Assembly: GCA_002422605.1 (NCBI GenBank)
Contig: DISW01000016.1
Coordinates: forward strand, 1 to 64,000
Origin: Bacteriovoracaceae bacterium UBA6200
Lineage (GTDB): Bacteria; Bdellovibrionota; Bacteriovoracia; Bacteriovoracales; Bacteriovoracaceae
Direction of reading: 5' to 3'
DNA: 64,000 nt
Shown: one piece after another, positions 8,880 to 15,674 of the stretch
Layout of the letters: each line of letters starts with the position of its first letter
Position numbering within the stretch: the first letter of the stretch is position 1
Program-made: the position numbers and the translations under genes
Notes under the pieces: model-generated
The model's input: only the letters and a program-made list of their open reading frames with translations
Told to the model about the DNA's origin: nothing
Database searches by the model: none

Positions 8880-8979
8880 TAGGTATCGGGTAAAGAGCGT
8901 TAAATAATTGAATTTTTAATCTGAAAAAATCCCTCTGTACTTGAGTTCCAATTTGATAATAAAATAAGAAAGAGAATAA

Positions 8980-9009
8980 GGGGGAAGGTGGCACCATCCA
9001 CCTTCCCTT
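8980..9009 (-). terminator. stem-loop terminator for the small minus-strand gene
   Basis: A nine-base-pair stem, GGAAGGTGG at 8983-8991 and CCACCTTCC at 8998-9006, extends to about 11 pairs and has a six-base loop. On the minus strand the stem is followed by a pyrimidine tail (CCCTTATTCTCTTTC), while the plus side has no T-run. It starts eight bases after the stop of the small gene at 9017. Confidence 0.6.
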
Positions 9010-9016
9010 AATCCCA

Positions 9017-9091
9017 TTAAAGTGTTTTCCACATTACAGCTAGCTGTAATAGGACAACGACCAGAATGAGAATCCTTATTGTCTCTTCCAT
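9017..9091 (-). CDS. probable 24-residue single-span membrane protein
   Basis: Not recognised as a known family. The predicted product begins MEETIRIL and continues with a hydrophobic run of about 15 residues (LILVVVLLQLAV) before MWKTL, so it is a short acidic N-terminus plus one transmembrane helix. Support comes from the GGGAG Shine-Dalgarno site four bases upstream of the ATG, the encoded hydrophobic pattern, and the stem-loop with pyrimidine tail directly after the stop. It lies alone, antisense to the intergenic region between the FliG-like gene and the DksA-like gene. Many bacterial small membrane proteins of this size regulate larger membrane complexes. Without conservation data it remains a candidate. 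Confidence 0.45.
   Translation of the reverse strand: MEETIRILILVVVLLQLAVMWKTL
9033..9050. repeat. 18-bp perfect palindrome
   Basis: ATTACAGCT is followed directly by its exact complement AGCTGTAAT. It falls inside the small minus-strand frame. It could be a regulator binding site or a chance consequence of the coding sequence. Confidence 0.6.
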
Positions 9092-9111
9092 GAAACTCCC
9101 ATTAGAAAATG

Positions 9112-9131
9112 GCGCCCCATCATTGGGGCGT
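9112..9131 (-). other. GC-rich hairpin in the leader of the small minus-strand gene
   Basis: CGCCCC at 9113-9118 pairs with GGGGCG at 9125-9130 around a six-base loop. On the minus strand it is followed by CCATTTTCT and then by the Shine-Dalgarno site of the small gene. It may be a leader structure or attenuator; the T-run is too weak for a confident terminator call. Confidence 0.4.
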
Positions 9132-9396
9132 CTAGTGGAAGCATAATTGAAAGATTCGTGAGACCTTACTTCTTCCCATTTTTTATTGTCTTGGTTTAGT
9201 CCTATCGAAGAGCACTATTTACAACTTTGAAATGAAGCCTTTTTTTTCTCAAGAAAATTTGACTCTTTTGCTGAGGGTCTTAGTGACTCCAAGCATGGAG
9301 CTAAATTGGCCTCGATTCTCGACTAAAATGCCCCCGTGATTTAGTACACAATTTCTTAATATCTACATAACTTGCTAGAATCTTGCAGATTTCCTG
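9132..9396. other. non-coding stretch upstream of the DksA-like gene
   Basis: No credible reading frame with a ribosome site was seen on either strand. The stretch is AT-rich with several T- and A-runs (for example around 9239-9247). It probably contains upstream control sequences for the sigma-54 promoter at 9397-9413 and the promoter of the small minus-strand gene. A TAGAAT hexamer at 9376-9381 could be a sigma-70 -10 box, but no good -35 partner is visible. Confidence 0.4.
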
Positions 9397-9413
9397 TTGG
9401 CACGATTCCTGCT
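9397..9413 (+). promoter_or_regulatory. sigma-54 promoter upstream of the DksA-like gene
   Basis: TTGGCACG-ATTC-CTGCT matches the sigma-54 consensus (TGGCACG-N4-TTGCW) at all but one position. The essential GG and GC dinucleotides are ten bases apart. Transcription would start near 9424, giving a leader of about 140 bases before the ATG at 9564. Confidence 0.6.
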
Positions 9414-9563
9414 CAAAGGAACCGCAAGAGAGCGAAGGATCACTCAAGGATGAGTGGCCAAGAAACGGAATTCACCTTCGACCTCAATGGATATTTGATA
9501 CCGGTTTTAAAAGGATTTAGAACCACTTTTACTCAGGAAGAAATAGCACCGAAGGAGCGCTTT

Positions 9564-10040
9564 ATGGAAAAGGCTACAATTGAACACTTCAAAAATCTTT
9601 TCATGGAAATTCTCTCTGAAGAAGAGGTTTTCGAAGGCAAACTTTCGGAAATGTCCATGGAAGGTGATGAAGTTGATATCGTATCCCTTGAGAAAGAAAA
9701 CCAATTGGATTTTCGTCTTAAGGCCCGGAACGCCACATATTTGAAGAAGGTTCGTAAATCACTTCAAAAAATCGATGATGGCACTTTCGGAGAGTGTGAA
9801 GATTGCGGTTCAGAAATTTCGATCAACCGCTTAAAGGCCAGACCAACTGCCGATCTTTGCATCCACTGTAAAGAGCTTGAAGAAAAAGCAGAGAATCAAC
9901 TGGTCCACAAAAACCGTGATTCAGTTAAAAATGGTCGAGTGCTTCCGATTGAACATCTGGAGCGCGGCTATAAGAGAGATGAGACAGGTACCACTAATTT
10001 CACTGTCTCGCACATGTCTTATCAGGATATAGTTGGTTAA
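9564..10040 (+). CDS. DksA/TraR-family zinc-finger regulator
   Basis: A DksA/TraR-type protein, which acts in the secondary channel of RNA polymerase, often with ppGpp. The C4 zinc finger is complete (C78, C81, C99, C102), with the family sequence DDGTFGECEDCG and RPTADLCIHC. The coiled-coil tip retains a DxxD (D35, D38). The frame is open back to 9372, but GAAGGAG six bases before the ATG at 9564 and the family length of about 150 residues support this start. About 45 residues follow the finger, more than in E. coli DksA. It is a single gene with its own terminator and a probable sigma-54 promoter. Confidence 0.88.
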   Translation: MEKATIEHFKNLFMEILSEEEVFEGKLSEMSMEGDEVDIVSLEKENQLDFRLKARNATYLKKVRKSLQKIDDGTFGECEDCGSEISINRLKARPTADLCIHCKELEEKAENQLVHKNRDSVKNGRVLPIEHLERGYKRDETGTTNFTVSHMSYQDIVG

Positions 10041-10053
10041 TTAATAAACCTAA

Positions 10054-10077
10054 GCCCCGCCTCGAGCGGGGCTTTTT
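10054..10077 (+). terminator. intrinsic terminator after the DksA-like gene
   Basis: GCCCCGC at 10054-10060 and GCGGGGC at 10066-10072 form a seven-base-pair stem with loop CTCGA, followed by five T. Confidence 0.9.
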
Positions 10078-10141
10078 CGTTTTACCCTGAAGTTTTTACA
10101 AAGACCCCATCTGAGACTCACTTCTGTTTTATGATCTCTGA

Positions 10142-11212
10142 ATGAAATTTTTCCCGCTCCTTTTTCTATCTATAAGCTTCACGGTCAGCGCCTCCGAAAT
10201 TATCATCCGTTATAGCGCTAAGAATGAACTCATCCTTTCTGGAAAAAGCTGCAGCGAACTTTTAAAACGCCAGGAAGAAATTTGTCAGTGGAGTCGGAAG
10301 AGTTCCACAACCAATACTTGTAAGAAAACAACTAACAACAATTTTTCCCTAACCATCTCTTCCTGTTTACCGGACTTCGTTAAACTGGTGCAAAATAAAA
10401 AACTCTATCGAAGCGGTGCTAATTGTTGGGGCACGACCCTGTCATTTAAGAAACACTCTTTAAGGCCCCGCTTCGTGTGGTCAGAGGAAATGGAATATTG
10501 GCTCTCGAGTCCACTGTGCCGAAAACTAAATCCCGATGAAAAAAAACAACCCGGCGACATCATCAACATTTATGGGCCGGAATATATTTTTGAAAAAGAT
10601 GAGAAGTCTTCAAAGGGGGGTAAATTCATCCAGGCCCTTTATAGAGATCGTTATCAGGAACCTAATGTAGAAAGTGGCTACAGTGGCTTTCACCGTTTCC
10701 TTCACTCCGAAACTTTAGTCGCGCATGATCTGACTTTTGGAAAAGATTCCCCATCTCTTCTGGATAAATTTCGGTTCCGCGATTTAAAAAACGCCTATGG
10801 CCGCTCCAGGGACTCTGATTGCCAGGAGAATCAAAATCTCACTCCGCACTTGAGAGAATACCAAAATACTCCCAAACAGATTAAAGGGAGTAAGTGCGAT
10901 TATTTCTCAGTGGCCTATCGCTGTGAAGATTTCTCAAGACTTTCACAGGAAGCTGATATTCAAAAACTCATGAAGATGCAGCAAAAGCTTTTTATCCTGC
11001 TTATGAATCCAAATCTTCTTCTAACAAAACTAGAGCGGGACATGATGCTGAATGAAGCTGATGAAATGGCGGCAGGGGCCCTGGATGAATTAGGCTTTTC
11101 AAGTCTTCCTAAAGATCAGGAAATGGTTTTAGTATTAAAATATTTTACGGCTTCAGGGATCAGGAAATCGCTGGAACTGACGGATCTAATTCCGGCGACG
11201 GAAGCCCTTTAG
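10142..11212 (+). CDS. secreted hypothetical protein
   Basis: Function not recognised. A Sec signal peptide (MKFFPLLFL...FTVSASE, cleavage near residue 18) precedes about 338 mature residues with about 11 cysteines, suggesting a disulfide-bonded periplasmic or secreted protein. No Shine-Dalgarno site is visible before the ATG. A TATGAT at 10130-10135 ends only six bases upstream, so the mRNA could be leaderless, but no clear -35 box is present. The final 13 codons including the stop lie in a 39-bp sequence repeated at 12140-12178, on the far side of a toxin-antitoxin cassette. The cassette therefore seems to have entered exactly at this gene's 3' end while keeping it intact. Confidence 0.75.
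   Translation: MKFFPLLFLSISFTVSASEIIIRYSAKNELILSGKSCSELLKRQEEICQWSRKSSTTNTCKKTTNNNFSLTISSCLPDFVKLVQNKKLYRSGANCWGTTLSFKKHSLRPRFVWSEEMEYWLSSPLCRKLNPDEKKQPGDIINIYGPEYIFEKDEKSSKGGKFIQALYRDRYQEPNVESGYSGFHRFLHSETLVAHDLTFGKDSPSLLDKFRFRDLKNAYGRSRDSDCQENQNLTPHLREYQNTPKQIKGSKCDYFSVAYRCEDFSRLSQEADIQKLMKMQQKLFILLMNPNLLLTKLERDMMLNEADEMAAGALDELGFSSLPKDQEMVLVLKYFTASGIRKSLELTDLIPATEAL
11174..11212. repeat. 39-bp direct repeat, copy 1
   Basis: Runs from GAACTGACGG to GCCCTTTAG and forms the 3' end of the secreted-protein gene including its stop codon. It differs from copy 2 at only two positions (11180 and 11206). The antitoxin stop codon on the other strand also lies inside it. Confidence 0.9.
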
Positions 11213-11559
11213 GAGGCTTTGCTCTTCGAGATGAGGTTCATGACTGTTTCTGGGTCTTTTTCTATCATGTTCAGGAGTCTACAAGCTGGTGCAGGCATTG
11301 ATCTTAAACCTTGTTCCCAATGTTGAACCGCTGAAACAGTTACACCAAAGATAGATGCAAAAACGGTCTGGCTTAAGCCAAGACTTGCTCTGATTTTTTT
11401 AATTTTAGCTTTCGAATAGCTTGGTGGTTCAGCAATTTTGGTCGCGAAGTGAGATTTAAGTCCTCTCTCCCCACGAGTGTATTTAAGGGCCTCGTTAGCA
11501 GACTTTAGAAGTAGTTCTTCAAAGTTGTCCTCGTTTACTATTTCTTTTTTGGTTGCCAT
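11209..11559 (-). CDS. HigA-like helix-turn-helix antitoxin
   Basis: A 116-residue protein with a C-terminal XRE-type helix-turn-helix at about residues 50-100 (KIRASLGLSQTVFASIFGVTVSAVQHWEQG). The N-terminal half probably binds the toxin. It follows the toxin gene with a 22-base overlap, the toxin-first order of HigBA systems. It is expected to neutralise the toxin and repress the operon by binding the palindrome upstream of the toxin gene. The stop codon overlaps the convergent secreted-protein stop by four bases and lies inside the 39-bp direct repeat. Confidence 0.85.
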   Translation of the reverse strand: MATKKEIVNEDNFEELLLKSANEALKYTRGERGLKSHFATKIAEPPSYSKAKIKKIRASLGLSQTVFASIFGVTVSAVQHWEQGLRSMPAPACRLLNMIEKDPETVMNLISKSKAS

Positions 11560-11900
11560 GCTTTTAGCTCCTGTCCAATTTGTTTTAATGCTTGTTTCGT
11601 TTTATCAGAGATATTGCCAAGGTTTGATTTCGAGTAGGCCATCATCAAGAAAACTATTTTTGAAACAGGACAATCAAGGTAGATAACTCTGATTGCTCCG
11701 CTTTTACCAATGTTCTGGGCCTTAAGCGGGACTCTCACCTTGGTAAAGCCACCAGTCCCCTGAATCATGTCTCTTTCACTGATAGAATTTTCTAAATCTT
11801 TAAAAATTTCCTGCTCAATATCTCGTAGAAATTCGCCAGAGTTTGCAAAGGCTTTCAATTGCTTTTCAAACTCTTCCGTTAGTATAAATTCTCTGTCCAT
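11538..11900 (-). CDS. RelE/HigB-like toxin
   Basis: Predicted ribosome-dependent mRNA endonuclease of the RelE/HigB superfamily. The 120-residue basic protein has the family pattern: an N-terminal helix (TEEFEKQLKAF), then strands (KVRVPLKAQ..KSGAIRVIYLDC), a hydrophobic strand (KIVFLMMAYSKS) and a C-terminal helix ending in lysines. The open frame begins at 11933, but that part lies in the operator palindrome. AAGGA five bases before the second ATG at 11900 supports the shorter start. It forms an operon with the overlapping antitoxin gene. Confidence 0.82.
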   Translation of the reverse strand: MDREFILTEEFEKQLKAFANSGEFLRDIEQEIFKDLENSISERDMIQGTGGFTKVRVPLKAQNIGKSGAIRVIYLDCPVSKIVFLMMAYSKSNLGNISDKTKQALKQIGQELKAWQPKKK

Positions 11901-11917
11901 CATTATCCTTGAGAGAC

Positions 11918-11949
11918 TCCTACATTGTAGCATCTGCTACAATGTAGGA
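11918..11949. promoter_or_regulatory. palindromic operator of the toxin-antitoxin operon
   Basis: Perfect 13-bp inverted repeats, TCCTACATTGTAG at 11918-11930 and its complement at 11937-11949, are separated by six bases that themselves nearly pair. It lies 18 bases upstream of the toxin start. This is the expected site for autoregulation by the helix-turn-helix antitoxin. Confidence 0.8.
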
Positions 11950-12139
11950 CAACCTCTTCGCCATGCCGTAATAACATGTGCTTAAGTACCTTGGGATAGG
12001 ATGGCGAAGACTGTCATTGATAGAAACTGTCCGCCAAGTATCTTTCTTTCCTAGGTCCAATTACTTTCACCTTTGAATAATGGCGAGGCGTGAAGTTCTC
12101 CACTCATCTTGATTGAGATGTTTAAACTAAACTGAGACT

Positions 12140-12178
12140 GAACTGGCGGATCTAATTCCGGCGACGGAAGCGCTTTAG
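12140..12178. repeat. 39-bp direct repeat, copy 2
   Basis: Runs from GAACTGGCGG to GCGCTTTAG. Read in the host gene's frame it encodes the same C-terminal residues with one Thr-to-Ala change and one silent change, and ends at the same TAG. It is followed five bases later by the old gene terminator. Confidence 0.9.
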
Positions 12179-12183
12179 AGATT

Positions 12184-12206
12184 AAAAAAGGGCCCGAAGG
12201 CCCTTT
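12184..12206 (-). terminator. intrinsic terminator of htpG
   Basis: AAAGGGCC at 12187-12194 and GGCCCTTT at 12199-12206 pair around a CGAA tetraloop. On the minus strand the stem runs into six T. It probably also ended the plus-strand secreted-protein gene before the cassette arrived. Confidence 0.85.
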
Positions 12207-12212
12207 CAAAAA

Positions 12213-14066
12213 TTAAACAATAAATTGAGATAGCTCTTGCACCAACGACTGAGAACGAGTCACAAACTTCTCTTTCTCCTCAGAAGTTAACCCTTCCGAA
12301 GAAAGGCTCGCAAGATCCGAAACATGGTGACAGATCTTTTCAGCAAGTTCTTTTTTCTCGCCTTTCTCCCAGATTTTAAAAGCATTCTGAACCAACACGT
12401 TTCTTGGGTTCACAACCAAGGTCTTTTTGATCGGCATAGAGAAACCAGTCTGACCCATGGCCTTCGTCATCTGCTGGAAGCGCTTCATATTTTCATCGAT
12501 CTTAAAGTAGGCACTGGAAGAAGAGTTTTTTAGACTTTTAACATCCACATCAAGCTTAGCTTCCATATCCTTATCTTCACCAACGAGAACTTGTTTAAAG
12601 AAATCTTTAACCTTGATGTCATCCGGTTCTGTTTGCTCGCCATCCAGAAGGTTTTCAACTTCTGTATCGATAGCTGAGAACTTATAAGACTGCTCACCAA
12701 TCTTCTTCATCTCAGCATGCTGCATGAAGTGAGGATCGATGTATTGATCAGTTTCAAGCACCTGGATGCCTTCAGAAAGAAGCTGCTTACGAAGAGACTC
12801 ATCACTCATGTTTTTTTCAAAGTAGACGTACTTATCTTTGAGTTTTTCTTTATAAGCTTCAGGGATAGAAGTTTGATAGTCTTCCAACGTCACGAGTTTT
12901 GCTTCAGAGTTTTTAAAGAGGACAAACTTTCTCATCACTTCATCAAACTTATCATCCTGCATACAACCGTATTTGACGAAAAGACCAATGTCTTCCCAGG
13001 CCTTCTCAAAACGCTCGCGATCAGTGTTGAAAAGCTTCTTAAGAGATTCAGAAACTTTTTTAATAATGTAGTTCGAGATCTTTCTGATATTCGGGTCCCC
13101 TTGAAGGGCCGAACGTGAAACGTTCAGAGGGATATCTACTGAATCGATAGCACCTTTTAGAAGACCTAAGAAATCTGGAACAACGTTCTTCACGTTATCC
13201 GAGACAAAAACTTGTTTTGAATAAAGCTTAATGCCGTTTTCTTGAACCGGTTTATTTGGGTTAAGTTTTGGGAAGAAGAGCACACCTTGAAGAGTGAAAG
13301 GGTGGTCTACATTTAGGTGTAACCAGAAAAGAGGCTCTTGCTCCATTGGGAACATCTTGCGGTAAAATTCTTTGTAGTCTTCATCTTTTAGAGTTGTGGG
13401 ATCTTTTCTCCAAAGGGGAGTGGTATCGTTAATTTGTTCTTCACCAAGTATAATTGGGAAAGGCATGAAGTCACAGTAACGATTAAGAGTTTCTTTCAGT
13501 TTCCATTCATCTAAGAATTCTTCGCCGTCAGGACCGATAGTAAGAGTGATCTTTGTTCCTACTTCTGATTTAGTTGATTCTGAGAATTCGTAATCCGTGT
13601 CGCCAAGACAAGTCCATTTGGTTGGAGTTGAACCTGGAACCATCGAAAGAGATTCCACTTCAACTTTTTCTGCCACCATGAAAGCTGAATAGAAGCCGAG
13701 ACCAAATTTACCGATGATTTCATCTTTAGTACTGGTGTTACCCATATCTTTCATTTTCTGAACGAACTCTTCAGCACCTGAGAAAGCCAGTTGAGCGATG
13801 TATTTTTCTACTTCGGCTTCATTCATCCCCAGACCATTATCGGTGATGATGATGGTGCGGGCCTCTTTATTCAGTTCAATCTGAACCTTGCCGTCTGGAG
13901 TCTCATGGCCCTGAGTTCGGGCGAGGGTATGTCTTTTGGTGATCGCGTCACAGGCGTTGGAGACCAATTCCCGGACAAAAATGTCATGTTCCGAGTAAAG
14001 CCATTTCTTGATAATGGGAAATATATCGTTGGTTTTTACTGAAATCGAACCCTTGCGGTTAGTCAT
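12213..14066 (-). CDS. htpG: molecular chaperone HtpG (Hsp90)
   Basis: ATP-dependent cytoplasmic chaperone. The GHKL ATPase domain is at the N-terminus with ELVSNACDA, DNGLGM and GKFGLGFYSAF, followed by the middle domain (LNVSRSALQ, with the catalytic-loop arginine) and a C-terminal dimerisation domain. The 617-residue length is normal. A GGAGGATTT ribosome site precedes the ATG. It is a single gene with its own terminator and a heat-shock-like promoter upstream. Confidence 0.97.
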   Translation of the reverse strand: MTNRKGSISVKTNDIFPIIKKWLYSEHDIFVRELVSNACDAITKRHTLARTQGHETPDGKVQIELNKEARTIIITDNGLGMNEAEVEKYIAQLAFSGAEEFVQKMKDMGNTSTKDEIIGKFGLGFYSAFMVAEKVEVESLSMVPGSTPTKWTCLGDTDYEFSESTKSEVGTKITLTIGPDGEEFLDEWKLKETLNRYCDFMPFPIILGEEQINDTTPLWRKDPTTLKDEDYKEFYRKMFPMEQEPLFWLHLNVDHPFTLQGVLFFPKLNPNKPVQENGIKLYSKQVFVSDNVKNVVPDFLGLLKGAIDSVDIPLNVSRSALQGDPNIRKISNYIIKKVSESLKKLFNTDRERFEKAWEDIGLFVKYGCMQDDKFDEVMRKFVLFKNSEAKLVTLEDYQTSIPEAYKEKLKDKYVYFEKNMSDESLRKQLLSEGIQVLETDQYIDPHFMQHAEMKKIGEQSYKFSAIDTEVENLLDGEQTEPDDIKVKDFFKQVLVGEDKDMEAKLDVDVKSLKNSSSSAYFKIDENMKRFQQMTKAMGQTGFSMPIKKTLVVNPRNVLVQNAFKIWEKGEKKELAEKICHHVSDLASLSSEGLTSEEKEKFVTRSQSLVQELSQFIV

Positions 14067-14129
14067 AAATCCTCCAAAATACTGGTGTCAAATTGTCTGT
14101 CTTGTCATTTAGCGTAATAATACCTACAA

Positions 14130-14158
14130 AATATGGGTCTCAAAATTTAAACGTCAAG
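14130..14158 (-). promoter_or_regulatory. heat-shock-type promoter of htpG
   Basis: On the minus strand CTTGAC at 14158-14153 is followed after 15 bases by CCCATATT. This resembles sigma-32 promoters (CTTGAAA, then CCCCAT-T). The same stretch can be read as a sigma-70 promoter with TTGACG and CATATT 16 bases apart, so the sigma factor is not settled. Confidence 0.5.
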
Positions 14159-14173
14159 GTTTGCAAAAATATT

Positions 14174-14698
14174 ATGTCTAATCTCGTAATGCCGCTCTCG
14201 ATTCTGACTACTGGCGGGACCATTGAAAAGGTCTACGACGAATTTGAAGGCTCTCTTCAAAATCGCGAAACCATCGTTAAAAACAAAATCCTTCAGAAAC
14301 TTCGTCTTCCTTATACCGACATTACCGTAAAGCAGATCATGTCAAAAGACTCGCTTTATATGGATGATCATGATCGGGAACTCATTTTAAATTCCATTAA
14401 AGAACATGAGCTCATAGGTAATCCTATTATCGTTCTGCATGGAACTGACACGATGGATATCACCGCAAAATATTGTTGGGAAAATCATCAGGATTTAAAG
14501 GTCGCTGTGGTTTTTACCGGTGCCATGAAGCCTTTGGGATTTGATGACTCCGATGCTGCTCAAAATGTGATCGAGGCGATCTTCGCCGCAAGAATTTTAA
14601 GCCCTGGCTACTATGTAACTTTCCACGGGAAACTCTATACCGTTCCAAAGTTCAGAAAAAATAAACAACGAGGAACATTCGAGGAGATCGAATTATGA
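14174..14698 (+). CDS. short stand-alone asparaginase-domain protein
   Basis: Corresponds to the N-terminal catalytic domain of L-asparaginases: TTGGTIEK with the nucleophile threonine, LHGTDTM with the second active-site Thr-Asp, and FTGAMKPL. The C-terminal domain of full-length enzymes (about 330 residues) is absent. This is not a truncation: proteins of about 160-175 residues with this exact layout and ending exist as a family in proteobacteria, with unclear activity. The frame extends to 14093, but no ribosome site supports that, and the start at 14174 is a choice by length. The stop overlaps the nuclease start (ATGA). Confidence 0.78.
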   Translation: MSNLVMPLSILTTGGTIEKVYDEFEGSLQNRETIVKNKILQKLRLPYTDITVKQIMSKDSLYMDDHDRELILNSIKEHELIGNPIIVLHGTDTMDITAKYCWENHQDLKVAVVFTGAMKPLGFDDSDAAQNVIEAIFAARILSPGYYVTFHGKLYTVPKFRKNKQRGTFEEIEL

Positions 14699-15525
14699 AA
14701 ACTCTTTTTCTTGCCTTTGCCTTTATTTCTACAAGTGCATTGGCCTGGGGTCCAACTGGTCACAGGGCCGTAGGTCAGGTTGCCGAGAGATATATGAGTT
14801 CGGGAGCTCTCCTAAAAGCTTACACTCTTCTTGGAAGCCGGAGTCTCGCCCGGGTTTCAACTTGGGCAGATGAAGTTAAATCTGAACCCGCCAACTATTC
14901 TCACACTTACAATTGGCATTACACTGACTGGCCTGATCACGCCCATGAGCATGATGAGAGTAATTCTTCCGGGAAACTTGTTAGTGCCATTCGCGAGCAG
15001 TTAGAAGTGCTAAAGAATGCCGATGCTTCTCAGGAGCAAAAAGCTTTCGCTTTAAAATTTGTGATTCACTTAGTGGGTGACCTTCATATGCCTTTCCATG
15101 TGGGGAACGGAGTTGATCGGGGAGGGAATGCTTGTAAGGTTCTTTTCCATAATGAACCCGTGAATCTTCATTCTCTTTGGGATGAGAAGATGATTGATTT
15201 CACCCGACTTAGTTATACTGAGCTTTCTCAGTTTGTGATTCAAGGCCGGACCAAAGAAGAAATCCAGAGATGGAGAACAGGTGATCTTACTGACTGGGCC
15301 CGGGAGTCCAAGAATTTGAGGGCCGCTATTTATCCTGAGAATGTGAAGCCGGTAACGGAACCTCTTTCGGCAAAACAATATTGCCGTACTGATATCACGG
15401 TCGCCAAAGAAGACATGCCTAAGCTCGCTTATGATTACAGCTACCAGTTTATGCCGATAGTGGAAGAGCGTATCTTTCAAGGTGGCCTTCGCCTGGCGAT
15501 CCTCTTAAATGAGGCCCTAAAATAG
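14695..15525 (+). CDS. secreted S1/P1-type nuclease
   Basis: Zinc-dependent endonuclease for single-stranded DNA and RNA, exported by the Sec system. The signal peptide ends at SALA, so the mature protein starts with W18, whose amino group is a zinc ligand in this family; this is followed by GPTGH. Further ligands are visible in HTYNWHYTDW, FVIHLVGDLHMPFHVG and NLHSLWD. The length of 276 residues is normal. It is translationally coupled to the asparaginase-like gene. A secreted nuclease would suit nucleic-acid scavenging by a predatory or saprophytic bacterium, which is inference. Confidence 0.92.
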   Translation: MKTLFLAFAFISTSALAWGPTGHRAVGQVAERYMSSGALLKAYTLLGSRSLARVSTWADEVKSEPANYSHTYNWHYTDWPDHAHEHDESNSSGKLVSAIREQLEVLKNADASQEQKAFALKFVIHLVGDLHMPFHVGNGVDRGGNACKVLFHNEPVNLHSLWDEKMIDFTRLSYTELSQFVIQGRTKEEIQRWRTGDLTDWARESKNLRAAIYPENVKPVTEPLSAKQYCRTDITVAKEDMPKLAYDYSYQFMPIVEERIFQGGLRLAILLNEALK

Positions 15526-15674
15526 TCTAAAAAAGCTTATTTCATTGGTCGGGATCTCTAACTTCCTGTAAAGACGTTAAAGTTCCCGCCTTCCTTCCGG
15601 CAATTCTTTCTCTCCCATAATAAATTTATAGATTTAAAAACGAAGGACCGAAAAGTCTCTAGAGGTCCGAGACC

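Larger units (their letters stand above)
11174..12178. mobile_element. toxin-antitoxin cassette bounded by direct repeats
   Basis: A unit of 966 bp, from one repeat start to the next, carries the HigBA-like operon, its palindromic operator and about 190 bp of non-coding DNA. It is flanked by 39-bp direct repeats made of the host gene's 3' end. The original terminator (12184-12206) lies just beyond the second repeat. This is what insertion at a gene's 3' end, or a cassette gained by recombination between short repeats, would leave. No integrase or transposase is present, so the mechanism is unknown. Confidence 0.45.

Noticed and set aside
9066..9146. A plus-strand 26-codon frame (MRILIVSS...) opposite the small membrane protein
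   Set aside because: No Shine-Dalgarno site precedes it and no terminator follows it; the minus-strand frame has both.
9372..9563. N-terminal extension of the DksA-like protein
   Set aside because: The extra residues do not resemble the family, would overlap the sigma-54 promoter, and a strong ribosome site supports the ATG at 9564.
10130..10142. Leaderless mRNA for the secreted protein at 10142
   Set aside because: TATGAT lies at the right distance and no ribosome site is seen, but there is no -35 box. Not strong enough to list as a feature.
11950..12139. An integron attC site in the non-coding part of the toxin-antitoxin cassette
   Set aside because: An inverted pair CTTCGCCAT/ATGGCGAAG is present, but the core sites of attC are not seen and no integrase is nearby.
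14174..14698. Asparaginase gene truncated or split by a frameshift
   Set aside because: Short asparaginase-domain proteins of this length with the same ending are a known family, and the stop is coupled to the next gene by ATGA overlap.
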